The notes beneath the pieces were generated by a model, which made no database searches, was not told the DNA's origin, and saw only the letters and a list, made by a program, of their open reading frames with translations. A DNA stretch of 64,000 nucleotides, from positions 479,994-543,993 of the forward strand of contig VXSK01000002.1 in NCBI GenBank assembly GCA_009838035.1, in the 5' to 3' direction. Both the position numbers and the translations under genes were made by a program. Numbering within the stretch: the stretch's first letter is position 1; every line of letters begins with the position of its first letter. This stretch comes from Gammaproteobacteria bacterium. Its GTDB lineage: Bacteria > Pseudomonadota > Gammaproteobacteria > Steroidobacterales > Foliamicaceae. Below, piece after piece: positions 55,216-64,000 of this stretch.

Positions 55216-56478
55216 GTGACCCTGCTCACCGTCGCTTACACCTTCGCGCTGATCGACCGCTGGATCATCGGCCTGATGGTTGGGCCGATCAAGGCCGACC
55301 TCGGCCTCAACGACACGCAATTCAGCCTCCTGCAGGGCATCGCCTTCGCCCTGTTTTACTGCACCGTGGGCATCCCCATCGCCCGGTTGGCCGACCGCTC
55401 CAGCCGGCGCAACATCGTCGCCGCCGGAATCGCCTTGTGGAGCCTCATGACCGCGCTTTGCGGGCTGGCACGCAATTTCGGGCAGCTCTTCCTGGCCAGG
55501 GTGGGCGTGGGCGTGGGCGAGGCCGCGCTGGCGCCGGCGGCTTTCTCGCTGATCACCGACCTCTTTCCCCGCAACAAGGTCGGCCGCGCGATAGGCGCCT
55601 ATCAGATGGGCCTGTTCCTGGGCTACGGGCTGAGCGTGATACTCGGCGGCTGGCTGGTCGGCACGCTGGAACAGCGCCCGCCCCTGGAATTCCCGTTGGT
55701 CGGCGAACTGTCGGCATGGCGGGCGACGCTGGTCATCGTCGGCCTGCCGGGCCTGGTGGTTGCCCTGCTGTGCCTGACGTTCCGCGAGCCGCTACGACAA
55801 GGCGCCGTGGAAGGCGGTGTTCCGGTCCCGGAACTGCTTCATTTCCTGAAGAAAAACATTGCTGTTTACGGCAACCTGGTGGCCGCCTTCTGCATGATCT
55901 CGCTGCTGTTCAACGCGGTCCTCGTGTGGGGCGCGGAGTACTTCATCCGGATCCACGAAATGCCCCGAGCCACCGTGGGACTCCGGCTGGGGTTGATCGT
56001 CGGAGCATTCGGCTGCGTCGGCTCCGTCGTCGGAGGCCTCTACGCCGACCACCTCCACCGGAAAGGCGATCGCGGCGGAACCATCCGCTCCTCCATAGTC
56101 GCCACCGTCGTGCTGGTGCCGGTGGCCGCCGTCACTTCGCTCATACCCGATCCGAACTACTCGCTGCTCATGTACGCACCGCTGCTGTTCTTCGGGAGCT
56201 GGGTCTTCCCTCCCGCGGTAATGACGTTGCAACTGTTCACGCCCCCGTCCATGCGCGCCCAGACCAGCGCGATATACCTGTTCATCGTGTCCCTCGTCAG
56301 CATGGGCTTCGGAAGCACATCGGTGGCGCTGATCACCGACTTCGTGTTCGCCAACGACCTGATGCTGCATTACTCGATGGCGATCGTCGGCACGATCAGC
56401 GGCCTGCTGGGCCTGTTCTTCCTGTGGCGCCTGCTGCCGATCTACCGCAAGGCCATGGCGGCCCGCAATCTGCCCTGA
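55216..56478 (+). CDS. MFS transporter (paralogue 2), 5' end uncertain
   Basis: About 420 residues from GTG 55216, with 11-12 membrane segments and the same motifs as paralogue 1 (IARLADRSSRRNIVAAGIALW; RVGVGVGEAALAPAAFSLIT). Aligning with paralogue 1, whose N-terminus is MNRRRWYVVGVLTVAY, suggests the real protein includes the upstream codons reading IDRLKKWGAWYAV. They contain no ATG, but AGGAGG at 55165-55170 lies nine bases before ATC at 55180, and CTG at 55189 is another option. The start is therefore either GTG 55216 or a rare upstream codon. Confidence 0.88.
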   Translation: MTLLTVAYTFALIDRWIIGLMVGPIKADLGLNDTQFSLLQGIAFALFYCTVGIPIARLADRSSRRNIVAAGIALWSLMTALCGLARNFGQLFLARVGVGVGEAALAPAAFSLITDLFPRNKVGRAIGAYQMGLFLGYGLSVILGGWLVGTLEQRPPLEFPLVGELSAWRATLVIVGLPGLVVALLCLTFREPLRQGAVEGGVPVPELLHFLKKNIAVYGNLVAAFCMISLLFNAVLVWGAEYFIRIHEMPRATVGLRLGLIVGAFGCVGSVVGGLYADHLHRKGDRGGTIRSSIVATVVLVPVAAVTSLIPDPNYSLLMYAPLLFFGSWVFPPAVMTLQLFTPPSMRAQTSAIYLFIVSLVSMGFGSTSVALITDFVFANDLMLHYSMAIVGTISGLLGLFFLWRLLPIYRKAMAARNLP

Positions 56479-56481
56479 CCC

Positions 56482-57693
56482 ATGCAGACCGAGCTCACCG
56501 TCGCGCAGGCCGACCGGCTGATCCGGGAAACGGTTCAGGCTTGGCCGGCCGAGCAGGTCGCGCTGGACGCAGCGACCGGCCGCGTGCTTCGGCAGAACGT
56601 GCTCGCCGAACGCGACCTGCCCCCGTACGACCGCGCCACGATGGACGGAATCGCCCTGGTCTGGCGCTCCTGGTCTTCCGGACAGCGGGAATTTCCGCTT
56701 GAAGGAATGCAGAGCGCCGGCCAGGCTCCCGGCGCGCTTTCGAAAGCAGGCGTCGCATGGCGTATCGCCACCGGCGCACCCCTCCCCGAGGGCGCCGACA
56801 CCGTCGTGCCCGTCGAGAGGATCAGCGAAACGAACGGCGGAGCCCGCATCGACGACGACTACCGCCCGAAGCGCGGCCAGTTCATTCACAGGCGGGGATC
56901 GGACCGCCGCGCCGGCGCCCTGCTTCTCAAGGAGGGCCAGCGCATCGGCGGCGTCGAAATGGCGCTGCTGAGCGCCAACGGCGTGGCGCAACCGCGCGTC
57001 GGCCCCGATCCCCGCATCGCGCTGATGTCCACCGGCGACGAGCTCGTCGGCCTGGACTCGCGCCCCGAAAGCTGGCAGGTGCGCTCCAGCAACGGCCCCG
57101 CCATGTCGGCCCTGCTCAAGCGCCACGGCTTCGGAAAAGTCGCCGCCGCGCATTCGCCCGACGATCCGGACGTGCTCGCGGAACGCATCCGCAAGGCGCT
57201 GTCCGACAGCAACGCGATGATCCTGAGCGGCGGCGTCTCGAAGGGCGCGAAGGACTACGTCCCCGGCGTGCTGGTCGAGCTCGGCGCAAGGCCGGTATTG
57301 CACCGCATCCGCCAGCGCCCCGGCTTCCCGCTGTGGTTCGGCATGCACGCCGGGAAACCCGTCTTCGGCCTGCCCGGCAACCCCGTCTCCAGCCTCGTGT
57401 GCCTGCGCCGCTACGTCATCCCCGCGCTCAAAATGGCGCAGGGTGCGCAGGCTGCCGCCCCGGAACACGCCACGCTCTCCGATGAAGTGAGCTTCAAGCC
57501 CAGCCTCACCTGGTTCCTTCCCGTTCGCCTGTCCACCGACCGGGACGGCCGGCTGCTCGCGCGCCCCCGCCAAACCAACACCTCCGGCGACTTCGCCTCG
57601 CTGGCCCGGACCGATGGCTTCGCCCAACTCCCCGCCAACCGCACCCGCTTCCCCGCCGGCTACGTCGCCCGCATCTTCCGCTGGCACAATTGA
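56482..57693 (+). CDS. moeA: Molybdopterin molybdenumtransferase
   Basis: A 403-residue MoeA that inserts molybdate into molybdopterin-AMP. LPPYDRATMDGIAL, IATGAPLPEGADTVVP, IALMSTGDELV, ILSGGVSKGAKDYV and FGLPGNPVSSLVC are the conserved motifs in order. Length is typical. It starts three bases after the MFS stop. No other cofactor gene is nearby; it may serve the cox-like molybdenum hydroxylase encoded 17 kb away. Confidence 0.95.
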   Translation: MQTELTVAQADRLIRETVQAWPAEQVALDAATGRVLRQNVLAERDLPPYDRATMDGIALVWRSWSSGQREFPLEGMQSAGQAPGALSKAGVAWRIATGAPLPEGADTVVPVERISETNGGARIDDDYRPKRGQFIHRRGSDRRAGALLLKEGQRIGGVEMALLSANGVAQPRVGPDPRIALMSTGDELVGLDSRPESWQVRSSNGPAMSALLKRHGFGKVAAAHSPDDPDVLAERIRKALSDSNAMILSGGVSKGAKDYVPGVLVELGARPVLHRIRQRPGFPLWFGMHAGKPVFGLPGNPVSSLVCLRRYVIPALKMAQGAQAAAPEHATLSDEVSFKPSLTWFLPVRLSTDRDGRLLARPRQTNTSGDFASLARTDGFAQLPANRTRFPAGYVARIFRWHN

Positions 57694-57721
57694 TTCCCCG
57701 CCGGGGAAAGGGAGGAGAGAC

Positions 57722-59677
57722 ATGAGAAGCGCGGCGATTGCAGGCCTGTGCCTGCTGCTGATGGCTGGCTGCGCCGGAGAGCCGTCGGATTCCGGTGCGC
57801 CTCCCTCCGCCGAAGACGACGGCCTCGGGCAGTTGTCCGGAACGGTGCAGGGCACCGTCGAAGGATTGCTTCCGGTCGTCTACGCCTACAACACCGACAA
57901 GGACCTCGCCTACACCGTGTTCGTCGTGGACGGCGAATACCGGGCGGTAAAAATGATCCCCGGCCGCTACGACGTGACGATACGCCGCGCGGTCGATCAG
58001 CTTGAAGGATTCGATAGCCAGACGGTCAATATTGAAATCGGCCCCGGCGATGCGGTCGAACTCGATTTCGCGTTGACGGGCGTCGGCCCGGTGGTCGATT
58101 ACGCCGGCGGCATGCACTACCCCAATGCCGAGATTCTCCCCTACGACGAGGTCTATCCGCCGGGGCCGGGGCGCGACATTCTCGAGCGTGCCTGCCACGG
58201 CTGCCACACGATCCAACTCTTTTCCTACAACGACTTCTCGCGCGCCTATCCCGGCGCACGCGCGCCGAAAGACAGGCAGGCATGGGAAGTCGTCGTGGAC
58301 CGGATGTACGAAGCTCCCGCGTTCGGCCGCGCCGGCAAGGCGTCGCTGTTCGATCCGAAGTTCCTGCCGCCGGAGGACCGCGACATCCTGGTCGACTACC
58401 TTGCGGAGACCTTCCCCGCGGACCGTCCGCCGGTGGTCGTGCAACTCACGCGCGAACCCGAGCTCGATTACGAGGCGCTGAAGAAGGCGATGTTCGTCGA
58501 GTACATCTACCGCGAATCCGACGAATACGAAGTCTGGCCCTGGCCGCACCAGGTGGATTTCGACCTGGACGGCAACGTCTGGATCGCCTACACCGCCTGC
58601 TGCATCGTCAGGTTCGACCCGCGCACCGGCGAACAAACGGCCTTCGAAGGGCACGGCGGCGGCCACGGCATCGTGGTGGACCAGACCGACGGGACGGTCT
58701 GGTATTCGGGCGACGTCGTGCGCCGGCTCGATCCCGCAACCGGCAAGGTGGACCATTGGGTGGCCCCCGATCCGATGCTGGGCAGCAATACCCAGATCTT
58801 CGACTCGAAGGGCAATCTCTGGCTCTCCCTGATCGCCGCCGGCGCGCTGGGGAAATGGGACCGGGCCACGGATTCGATCGTTTACTGGGAAGTCCCGGTG
58901 ATGCGCAGCCGCCCCTACGGGATCATCGTCGACCACAAGGACAAGGTGTGGTTCTCCGACTATCACAACGGCGGCGTGTCGCGCTTCGACCCGGAAACCG
59001 AAGTGTTCCGCCACTACCCGGTGGTCGAGGACGACGCCACCACGTCGATACGCCGGCTGGGCGTCGATTCGAAGGGCATGATCTGGACGTCCACCTGGGG
59101 AAACCGCGCCTTCGACAATGCCATCCTGTATCGCCTGAATCCTGAAACGGGCGAGGTGTTCCGCCGCAAGATGGACGTTCCCTATGCGGCCTCGTACAAC
59201 GCCGAAGCCGATCCAGACGACAACATCTGGGCCGCCAACGACAACTACCTGTCCAAGTACGACCAGGAAGCCGACACGTTCACCCACTACCCCATCCCCA
59301 CGCGCTCCGACTCCCTCAAGACCACGATCACGCGCGACGGCGCGGTCTGGTTCATCTACCGCAACGCGGGCCGGTTCGCCGGATACGGCGGCGCCGTGTC
59401 CGTGCTGTATCCGGACAAGGACAACATCCCCACACTGGGCGCCTATCACTCCGAGGACAGCGCCGGCTACCAGTTGAGCGGCTACGACGGTCCGCCCGCG
59501 CCGCCGGTCCTGGGCGAGAACCGCCCGGTCGCACTGGGCGCGCAAAACGTCGACGAATACATCGACTTCGCCCTGGCAGCCGGCATAGTGGACGAAGCAG
59601 GCGCCGCCGAACTGCGCGCGACTCAGCCGCGGCCCCCAAGCAAGGAAGTGCAAGAACGCATTGAACGCGCCGACTGA
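57722..59677 (+). CDS. Haem-c/Vgb-like beta-propeller lipoprotein
   Basis: A 651-residue lipoprotein: the lipobox LMAGC gives a lipidated Cys17. Residues about 38-120 form a beta-rich carboxypeptidase-regulatory-like domain. CHGCH (158-162) in a small cytochrome c module binds one haem. Residues about 270-600 form a seven-bladed-type beta-propeller like virginiamycin B lyase (Vgb), with repeats such as GNVWIAYT, GTVWYSGD, GNLWLSLI and DKVWFSDYHNGGVSRFDPET. Vgb itself linearises streptogramins, but most homologues are uncharacterised. The fusion suggests a periplasmic redox enzyme. Confidence 0.85.
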   Translation: MRSAAIAGLCLLLMAGCAGEPSDSGAPPSAEDDGLGQLSGTVQGTVEGLLPVVYAYNTDKDLAYTVFVVDGEYRAVKMIPGRYDVTIRRAVDQLEGFDSQTVNIEIGPGDAVELDFALTGVGPVVDYAGGMHYPNAEILPYDEVYPPGPGRDILERACHGCHTIQLFSYNDFSRAYPGARAPKDRQAWEVVVDRMYEAPAFGRAGKASLFDPKFLPPEDRDILVDYLAETFPADRPPVVVQLTREPELDYEALKKAMFVEYIYRESDEYEVWPWPHQVDFDLDGNVWIAYTACCIVRFDPRTGEQTAFEGHGGGHGIVVDQTDGTVWYSGDVVRRLDPATGKVDHWVAPDPMLGSNTQIFDSKGNLWLSLIAAGALGKWDRATDSIVYWEVPVMRSRPYGIIVDHKDKVWFSDYHNGGVSRFDPETEVFRHYPVVEDDATTSIRRLGVDSKGMIWTSTWGNRAFDNAILYRLNPETGEVFRRKMDVPYAASYNAEADPDDNIWAANDNYLSKYDQEADTFTHYPIPTRSDSLKTTITRDGAVWFIYRNAGRFAGYGGAVSVLYPDKDNIPTLGAYHSEDSAGYQLSGYDGPPAPPVLGENRPVALGAQNVDEYIDFALAAGIVDEAGAAELRATQPRPPSKEVQERIERAD

Positions 59678-59750
59678 CCTGGGCGGGGGCCTGACCCTCG
59701 CCGCGTCCCAACCTCCGCGGGGGCAAGCCGCCCTCCTTCCCGGGTCCTGC

Positions 59751-61073
59751 ATGGCGTTCTTCCTGGCCCTCGCTGTCCCCCTTTGCGTGTCCGCAGGCCA
59801 ACCGGGCGCTACGTCAGCCGCCGAACCGCTCCTGGCATCCGCAAGCGAATTGACTCCGCAGGAGGTAATCGACAATCCGCAATGCCGCATGCACGCAGCT
59901 CAGGATGCGGCGGTGGTTGTGCTGATCGAGTCCGACGTGGCGCGTTTCCTGGTAGTGGATGGGGACGGCCCGGTCTATGGCGGCGATTTGTCGTTCCCCG
60001 CAAGCGGATACAGACTTGGGCGTCGGGAGGACGGTTCCCTGATCGCAGGCTTCTTTGGCGTTCTCTCACATGCCGCAGGCACCGTCCCCATGCCACCGGA
60101 ACCGGCCGTGATCTTTCTGGATGGGCAAGTCATATACGAGCATCACGATGTAGTTCGCCTGGGCATTGCTCCCGATGGTTCGTCCTTCTACGCTGTCGAG
60201 ACAGTCACTGAAGACTCATTCGAACTGCTGATCCGAAACCTCGACCAGGGAAAAGAGTATCGCCACGACATCGGCAACACGTTCAAGTCCTGGGGGCTTG
60301 AACTCTGTTACAGCGCCTCCTACTCGCCGGACTACTCGGAAGTGCATCTGGACCCGGGGTGCCCCGGTGATGAGGGAGGCGTGGGAACTCACTACTTCTA
60401 TAAGACAGGCGGCGGCACGCCGAGAACAATCAGGATCGAGGACACGGAAAGCAGGCGGGACGAGGCTGTGCTGGTTTCGTCAACAGAAGGCTACTTCGTC
60501 GAGGACGAGAGGGTTGAGCGGAACGAGCCCAGATTTAGGATCGCGAAACGGCAATACGTTTGGCCGGAGGGCAATTCAAGGGATGTTTGGTCCTTCGTAA
60601 CCACCCACAACTTCTCTTTCTGGACCATCAGCGTATGGAGTTCCGGCGCCTGGCTTACCCTGATTACCATTCCTTCCGGCCTCCCGCAGACGTGGGACCG
60701 GAAAGATTGGAGACTCTTAGTCGTTAACGGGGCCACAGGGGAGATCGTGTTTGATTTCCCACGAGTATCGGAAAAAGAGCAGTGCGAACGCCTGGGCGAC
60801 TTCCTGAATCCCGCAACCATGCCCCCTGGTATAGGCAATGTCAGCGGGCACAGAATAAGCGCCAACGAACTCCTGATTCACCGTTCATTTTCCCGCGATC
60901 AAAGAACCGCCGCTTACGACGTCTACGACCTGGATACGATTTCCAACAACGCGAAACCGTTGTTTCGGATTCCGATTAATCGGAGATGGAACAACAGTTG
61001 TGCGTCCCGAGACTATCCGCGAGCATTGGCGGAACGCAAAGGCCGGCTCGCGTATGTGTCGGTGCGAAAATAG
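59751..61073 (+). CDS. Secreted protein of unknown function
   Basis: About 440 residues from ATG 59751 (a TTG at 59661 overlaps the previous gene and would add 30). A signal peptide (MAFFLALAVPLCVSA) precedes a beta-rich, possibly propeller-like body with strands such as ARFLVVDGDGPVYGGDL, EPAVIFLDGQVIYEHHD and WRLLVVNGATGEIVFDFP. The later part has noticeably lower GC than its neighbours. I recognise no family. It follows the haem-c/propeller gene in the same direction and may work with it. Confidence 0.65.
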   Translation: MAFFLALAVPLCVSAGQPGATSAAEPLLASASELTPQEVIDNPQCRMHAAQDAAVVVLIESDVARFLVVDGDGPVYGGDLSFPASGYRLGRREDGSLIAGFFGVLSHAAGTVPMPPEPAVIFLDGQVIYEHHDVVRLGIAPDGSSFYAVETVTEDSFELLIRNLDQGKEYRHDIGNTFKSWGLELCYSASYSPDYSEVHLDPGCPGDEGGVGTHYFYKTGGGTPRTIRIEDTESRRDEAVLVSSTEGYFVEDERVERNEPRFRIAKRQYVWPEGNSRDVWSFVTTHNFSFWTISVWSSGAWLTLITIPSGLPQTWDRKDWRLLVVNGATGEIVFDFPRVSEKEQCERLGDFLNPATMPPGIGNVSGHRISANELLIHRSFSRDQRTAAYDVYDLDTISNNAKPLFRIPINRRWNNSCASRDYPRALAERKGRLAYVSVRK

Positions 61074-61124
61074 CTGGATTGCGACGGCGGGACGCCGTGG
61101 GGGACATGCCCCCACTCCCGGGGG

Positions 61125-62459
61125 TTACGAAAGGGTGTCGAGGACCCGGGCGAGTTTGTCCACGAGTTCGGCGATGTGCGACTCTTCGGCGACGAGCGCG
61201 GGGCACAGCGCAATGGTGTCGCCGGTGGTGCGCACCAGCAGGCCGTTGTCGAAGCACAGCCGGAACGCTTCCTGCGCGCGCGCCGTGGGCTTGTCCGGCA
61301 CCGGCTCCAGCTCCACCGCGCCCAGCATCCCGAAGTCGCGGATGTCGATGACGTAGGGCTTGCCCTTCAGCGCCTGCAGCGCGTCGCCCAGCAGCTTGCC
61401 GGTTTCCTTGCCGCGCTCGAACAGGCCCTGGTCCTGGTACACGTCCAGTGACGCGTGCGCGGCCGCCACCGCCAACGGATGGCCCGAATACGTGTAGCCG
61501 TGCGCGAACTCGATGAGTTGCTCGGGGCCCTGCATGAAGTCTTCGTAGATTTCGCGGCGCGCCAGCACCGCGCCCATCGGCACCGCTCCGCTGGTCAGGC
61601 CCTTCGCCAGCGTGATGATGTCGGGCGTCACGCCGAACGTCTGCGAAGCGAACGCCTCTCCGGTGCGTCCGAATCCCGTGATGACCTCGTCGAAGATCAG
61701 CAGCAGCCCGTGCTCGTCGCAAATCTCGCGAATCCTTTCCAGGTAGCCCTTCGGCGGGACCAGCACGCCGCCCGAACAGGCGATCGCCTCCACGATCACC
61801 GCGGCGATGGTCGAGGCGTCGTGCAGCGCCACGATCTCCTCCAATTCGTCCGCCAGGTGGGCGCCCCACTCGGGCTGGCCGCGGCTGAAGGCCTGGTGCT
61901 CGAGGTCCTGCGTGTGCCTGAGATGATCCACGCCCGCCAGCAGCGCCCCGAACAGCTTGCGATTCGACGAGATGCCGCCCACCGAAATGCCGCCGAAACC
62001 CACGCCGTGGTAGCCCTTCTGACGCCCGATCAGCCGCACCCGCTGCCCCTCGCCGCGCACGCGGTGCCAGGCGAGCGCGATCTTCAGCGCCGTATCGACC
62101 GACTCCGAGCCGGAATTGGTGAAGAACACGCTGGTCAGCCCCTCCGGCGCCATCCCGGCCAGCCGGTTGGCCAGCTCGAAGGTGCGCGGATAGCCCATCT
62201 GAAACGCCGTGTAGTAATCCAGCTTCGCCGCCTGCTCCTGGATCGCGGCCACAATGTGCGGATGGCAGTGTCCCGCGTTGCAACACCACAGACCCGAAAC
62301 GCCGTCGAGCAACTGCTGCCCGTCGTGCGACGTGTAATACATGCCCTGGGCATCGACCACGAAACGCGGGTCGCTCTTGAACTGCCGGTTGGCCGTAAAC
62401 GGCATCCAGTACGCCTGCAAATCGGGCAGGTCCGTCATCACACTCTTGCTCGTATCCAT
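61125..62459 (-). CDS. Class III PLP-dependent aminotransferase (omega-amino-acid:pyruvate type)
   Basis: A 444-residue aminotransferase. FFTNSGSESVDTALKIALAW near residue 105 binds PLP phosphate, LLIFDEVITGFGRTG near 245 has the Asp that contacts the pyridine nitrogen, and the catalytic Lys is in ITLAKGLTSGAVPMG. LDGVSGLWCCNAGHCHP and the N-terminal YWMPFTANRQFK are typical of beta-alanine:pyruvate enzymes. It would move an amino group from an omega-amino acid or amine to pyruvate. It is convergent with the secreted unknown gene and divergent from the TlpA-like gene. Confidence 0.92.
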   Translation of the reverse strand: MDTSKSVMTDLPDLQAYWMPFTANRQFKSDPRFVVDAQGMYYTSHDGQQLLDGVSGLWCCNAGHCHPHIVAAIQEQAAKLDYYTAFQMGYPRTFELANRLAGMAPEGLTSVFFTNSGSESVDTALKIALAWHRVRGEGQRVRLIGRQKGYHGVGFGGISVGGISSNRKLFGALLAGVDHLRHTQDLEHQAFSRGQPEWGAHLADELEEIVALHDASTIAAVIVEAIACSGGVLVPPKGYLERIREICDEHGLLLIFDEVITGFGRTGEAFASQTFGVTPDIITLAKGLTSGAVPMGAVLARREIYEDFMQGPEQLIEFAHGYTYSGHPLAVAAAHASLDVYQDQGLFERGKETGKLLGDALQALKGKPYVIDIRDFGMLGAVELEPVPDKPTARAQEAFRLCFDNGLLVRTTGDTIALCPALVAEESHIAELVDKLARVLDTLS

Positions 62460-62561
62460 GGCCCGGTACCCTACCAGCCCAAGCCCCGCGCGCCCACCCC
62501 CTTCCGGACGATCCGCTGTGGTAGGGTGAGTGCAAGTCTCCGAACCTCGCAGGATCAACCC

Positions 62562-63812
62562 ATGGGCTACCGCAAAACCAATATTCCGGGCTGGTTCTGC
62601 CAGCTGATCCTCCTGACTCTGATTGCCTTGCCGGTCCTCGCCGATGACGTTCCTCTCATGGTGCTCGAAGGTACGGCGACCGGGGGACGCGACAACGGCG
62701 ACTTCATGGTGTTTGATCCGGCGCTGGCGTGGAACCGGGACCAATTGACGGAATGGCAGGAAACTGCAAAGGAAGGAGAACGACCACCCATGGAAGAGTT
62801 TATGGGCGCCATTGGAAAAGCTCGGATCGGTCCCGACCACAAGTTTCGTCTCGAAATACCCGTAGACCGTCCCCGCCGCGTCTATTTCGCCATCTTCAAC
62901 GCGAAGTCTCCTGACGGAATGACCTATGGACCAGTCAAGACGGGCAACAACTTCGTCCTGGAGCCGGGGAAGCTCAATCTGCGGACCATACGCGGCAATT
63001 ACTGGATCATGACGGGCGGCTATTACAACGATGCCATTCACAGTTCATGGCGGACTTCGGAGGAATACACGCAAGCGCAGGCCGACTACGAGCGGTTCTT
63101 GACTCCCGCGGAGGACGAGACCGAGGAAGCCAGGCGGCGCAGGGTGGACAACCTCACGGAGGCCTCCAGGCGGCTTACGCAAATCGAGATGGACGGCTTC
63201 GCAAAGGTCGCGCTGAACCACGATGATCCCGAGGTAGTCAAGCATGCGATCCAGACAACCTGGCTGTTCGGTCCGTGGATGGGCGAAGCGATACAGAGGC
63301 TGGCGGAAATCGCGCCGGAGGATCCCTGGGTCATTGGACGCCTCGCCGCGATGGAAGCGGCCGCGGCGAATGCCGAACAGAACAGGCAATTGCGCGTCGG
63401 CGAGAGCGTCCTGGACTTCACGGCCGAGACACTTGGCGGCGAAGAAGTAACGCTTTCCGATATACGCGCCGACAGCCGCTATTTGCTGGTTGAGTTCTGG
63501 GCCTCCTGGTGCGGCCCCTGCCGGGTGGAAATACCGCACATGAAGCAGGCCTATGAACGTTTCCGCGACAAGGGGTTTGAGATCGTATCGTTTACCGTCG
63601 ACGAAGAGCGCGAGGACTGGGAAGAAGCCTCCGTCGAAGAAGATCTGCCCTGGTTCGATCTCGGCATGGGATACGAGGCCGAGGCCGCAAAGGCCTACAA
63701 TGTCCTCGGTGTTCCGAACAACTACCTGGTGGAATCCAGCACCGGAAAAATCATTTCCAAGGACCTGCGCCAACACAAGCTCGATGAAAAACTGGAAGAA
63801 CTGCTCGAATAA
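62562..63812 (+). CDS. TlpA-like thioredoxin-fold protein
   Basis: A 416-residue secreted protein. A signal peptide (residues about 10-27) precedes an N-terminal region of about 260 residues of unknown fold (beta-rich, then helical). The C-terminal thioredoxin domain has the redox pair in FWASWCGPCRVEIPHMKQAY, the cis-Pro in GVPNNYLVE and a TlpA-style DFTAETLGGEEVTLSD lead-in. It probably reduces disulfides in the periplasm. The long N-terminal part resembles DUF4369-type partners of such proteins in general plan only. Confidence 0.85.
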   Translation: MGYRKTNIPGWFCQLILLTLIALPVLADDVPLMVLEGTATGGRDNGDFMVFDPALAWNRDQLTEWQETAKEGERPPMEEFMGAIGKARIGPDHKFRLEIPVDRPRRVYFAIFNAKSPDGMTYGPVKTGNNFVLEPGKLNLRTIRGNYWIMTGGYYNDAIHSSWRTSEEYTQAQADYERFLTPAEDETEEARRRRVDNLTEASRRLTQIEMDGFAKVALNHDDPEVVKHAIQTTWLFGPWMGEAIQRLAEIAPEDPWVIGRLAAMEAAAANAEQNRQLRVGESVLDFTAETLGGEEVTLSDIRADSRYLLVEFWASWCGPCRVEIPHMKQAYERFRDKGFEIVSFTVDEEREDWEEASVEEDLPWFDLGMGYEAEAAKAYNVLGVPNNYLVESSTGKIISKDLRQHKLDEKLEELLE

Positions 63813-63825
63813 GGAGTGACGCTCG

Positions 63826-64000
63826 ATGAAACTCGTGCTCTGGGCGTTTGCCGGCGCGCTGATCGTGCTGCTGATCCTGAGTTACACGGGAATCGCCCGG
63901 TTTGAGATTCTGCCGAGGGAAACGGCAACGCTTCCACTCCCGGAAGGCATCACCCAGAAAAACCTTTGCCACGAGCGCAGCTACGGGCGCCACTGCTGGA
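63826..64000 (+). CDS. Membrane-anchored protein, 3' truncated
   Basis: An ATG at 63826 follows AAGGAG by nine bases, 13 bases after the TlpA-like stop. The 58 visible residues give one membrane segment (LVLWAFAGALIVLLILSYTG), then a polar stretch with two Cys (NLCHERSYGRHCW). The gene runs off the right edge. Family not recognised. Confidence 0.7.
   Translation, partial: MKLVLWAFAGALIVLLILSYTGIARFEILPRETATLPLPEGITQKNLCHERSYGRHCW

Noticed and set aside
57506..59890. Minus-strand open frame of nearly 800 codons opposite the haem-c/propeller gene
   Set aside because: It spans the boundaries of three real genes, which a true gene would not, and shows no family motif.

Overview
The window is GC-rich, densely coded bacterial DNA. 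It carries the gammaproteobacterial block thrS-infC-rpmI-rplT-pheS-pheT-ihfA-merR-tRNA-Pro and a fused aspartate kinase/diaminopimelate decarboxylase of the type known from xanthomonads and Legionella. A TonB-dependent receptor, several secreted proteins and many catabolic enzymes also point to a Gram-negative, probably free-living or host-associated gammaproteobacterium. Species cannot be named from the sequence. No gap without a gene exceeds about 300 bases, and I see no CRISPR array, rRNA, insertion sequence or prophage.

Housekeeping region (1-15.5 kb). The end of hisH, then hisA and hisF, run on the plus strand with overlapping reading frames. A Phd/PIN toxin-antitoxin pair follows. On the minus strand lies an overlapping operon: AI-2E-family permease, FAD-linked 2-hydroxyacid dehydrogenase, lysAC fusion and hisE. 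Next comes tRNA-Pro(GGG), then the translation block read from thrS down to the MerR regulator. infC appears to start at ATC. PheT lacks its usual tRNA-binding (EMAP/OB) domain. A Spy/CpxP-like periplasmic protein ends the region.

Catabolic operon on the minus strand (15.6-24.7 kb). In transcription order it encodes Rieske dioxygenase alpha and beta subunits, an acyl-CoA ligase, a thiolase-like protein without the usual nucleophile, a DUF35-SDR fusion, a second SDR, a cyclase-family hydrolase, a secreted protein and a DUF1838 protein. Most junctions are ATGA/GTGA overlaps. The set looks like a pathway that activates and cleaves a ring or side chain.

Mixed accessory region (24.9-33 kb). A voltage-gated-channel-like protein fused to a Schlafen-type AlbA_2 domain has lower GC than its neighbours. 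Three paralogous SxxK serine hydrolases follow, with a DUF1801 protein and a c-type cytochrome among them. Then come a bicupin protein and a VapBC pair with two nested palindromic operators.

Central and molybdenum metabolism (33-41.8 kb). gdhA is followed by a complete form II CO-dehydrogenase-like cluster (coxG, coxS, coxL, coxM, coxD and coxE homologues, minus strand) and a divergent DeoR regulator. moeA at 56.5 kb could supply its cofactor.

Amide/hydantoin and uptake region (41.9-64 kb). An amidase, two MmgE/PrpD proteins, HyuA and HyuB, and a divergent YrdC-fold protein are followed by a TonB receptor. Two paralogous MFS transporters flank a glyoxalase-like protein. Then come moeA, a haem-c/Vgb-like lipoprotein, a secreted unknown, a class III aminotransferase, a TlpA-like thioredoxin protein and a truncated membrane protein. 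The overall picture is a heterotroph adapted to take up and oxidise organic compounds.
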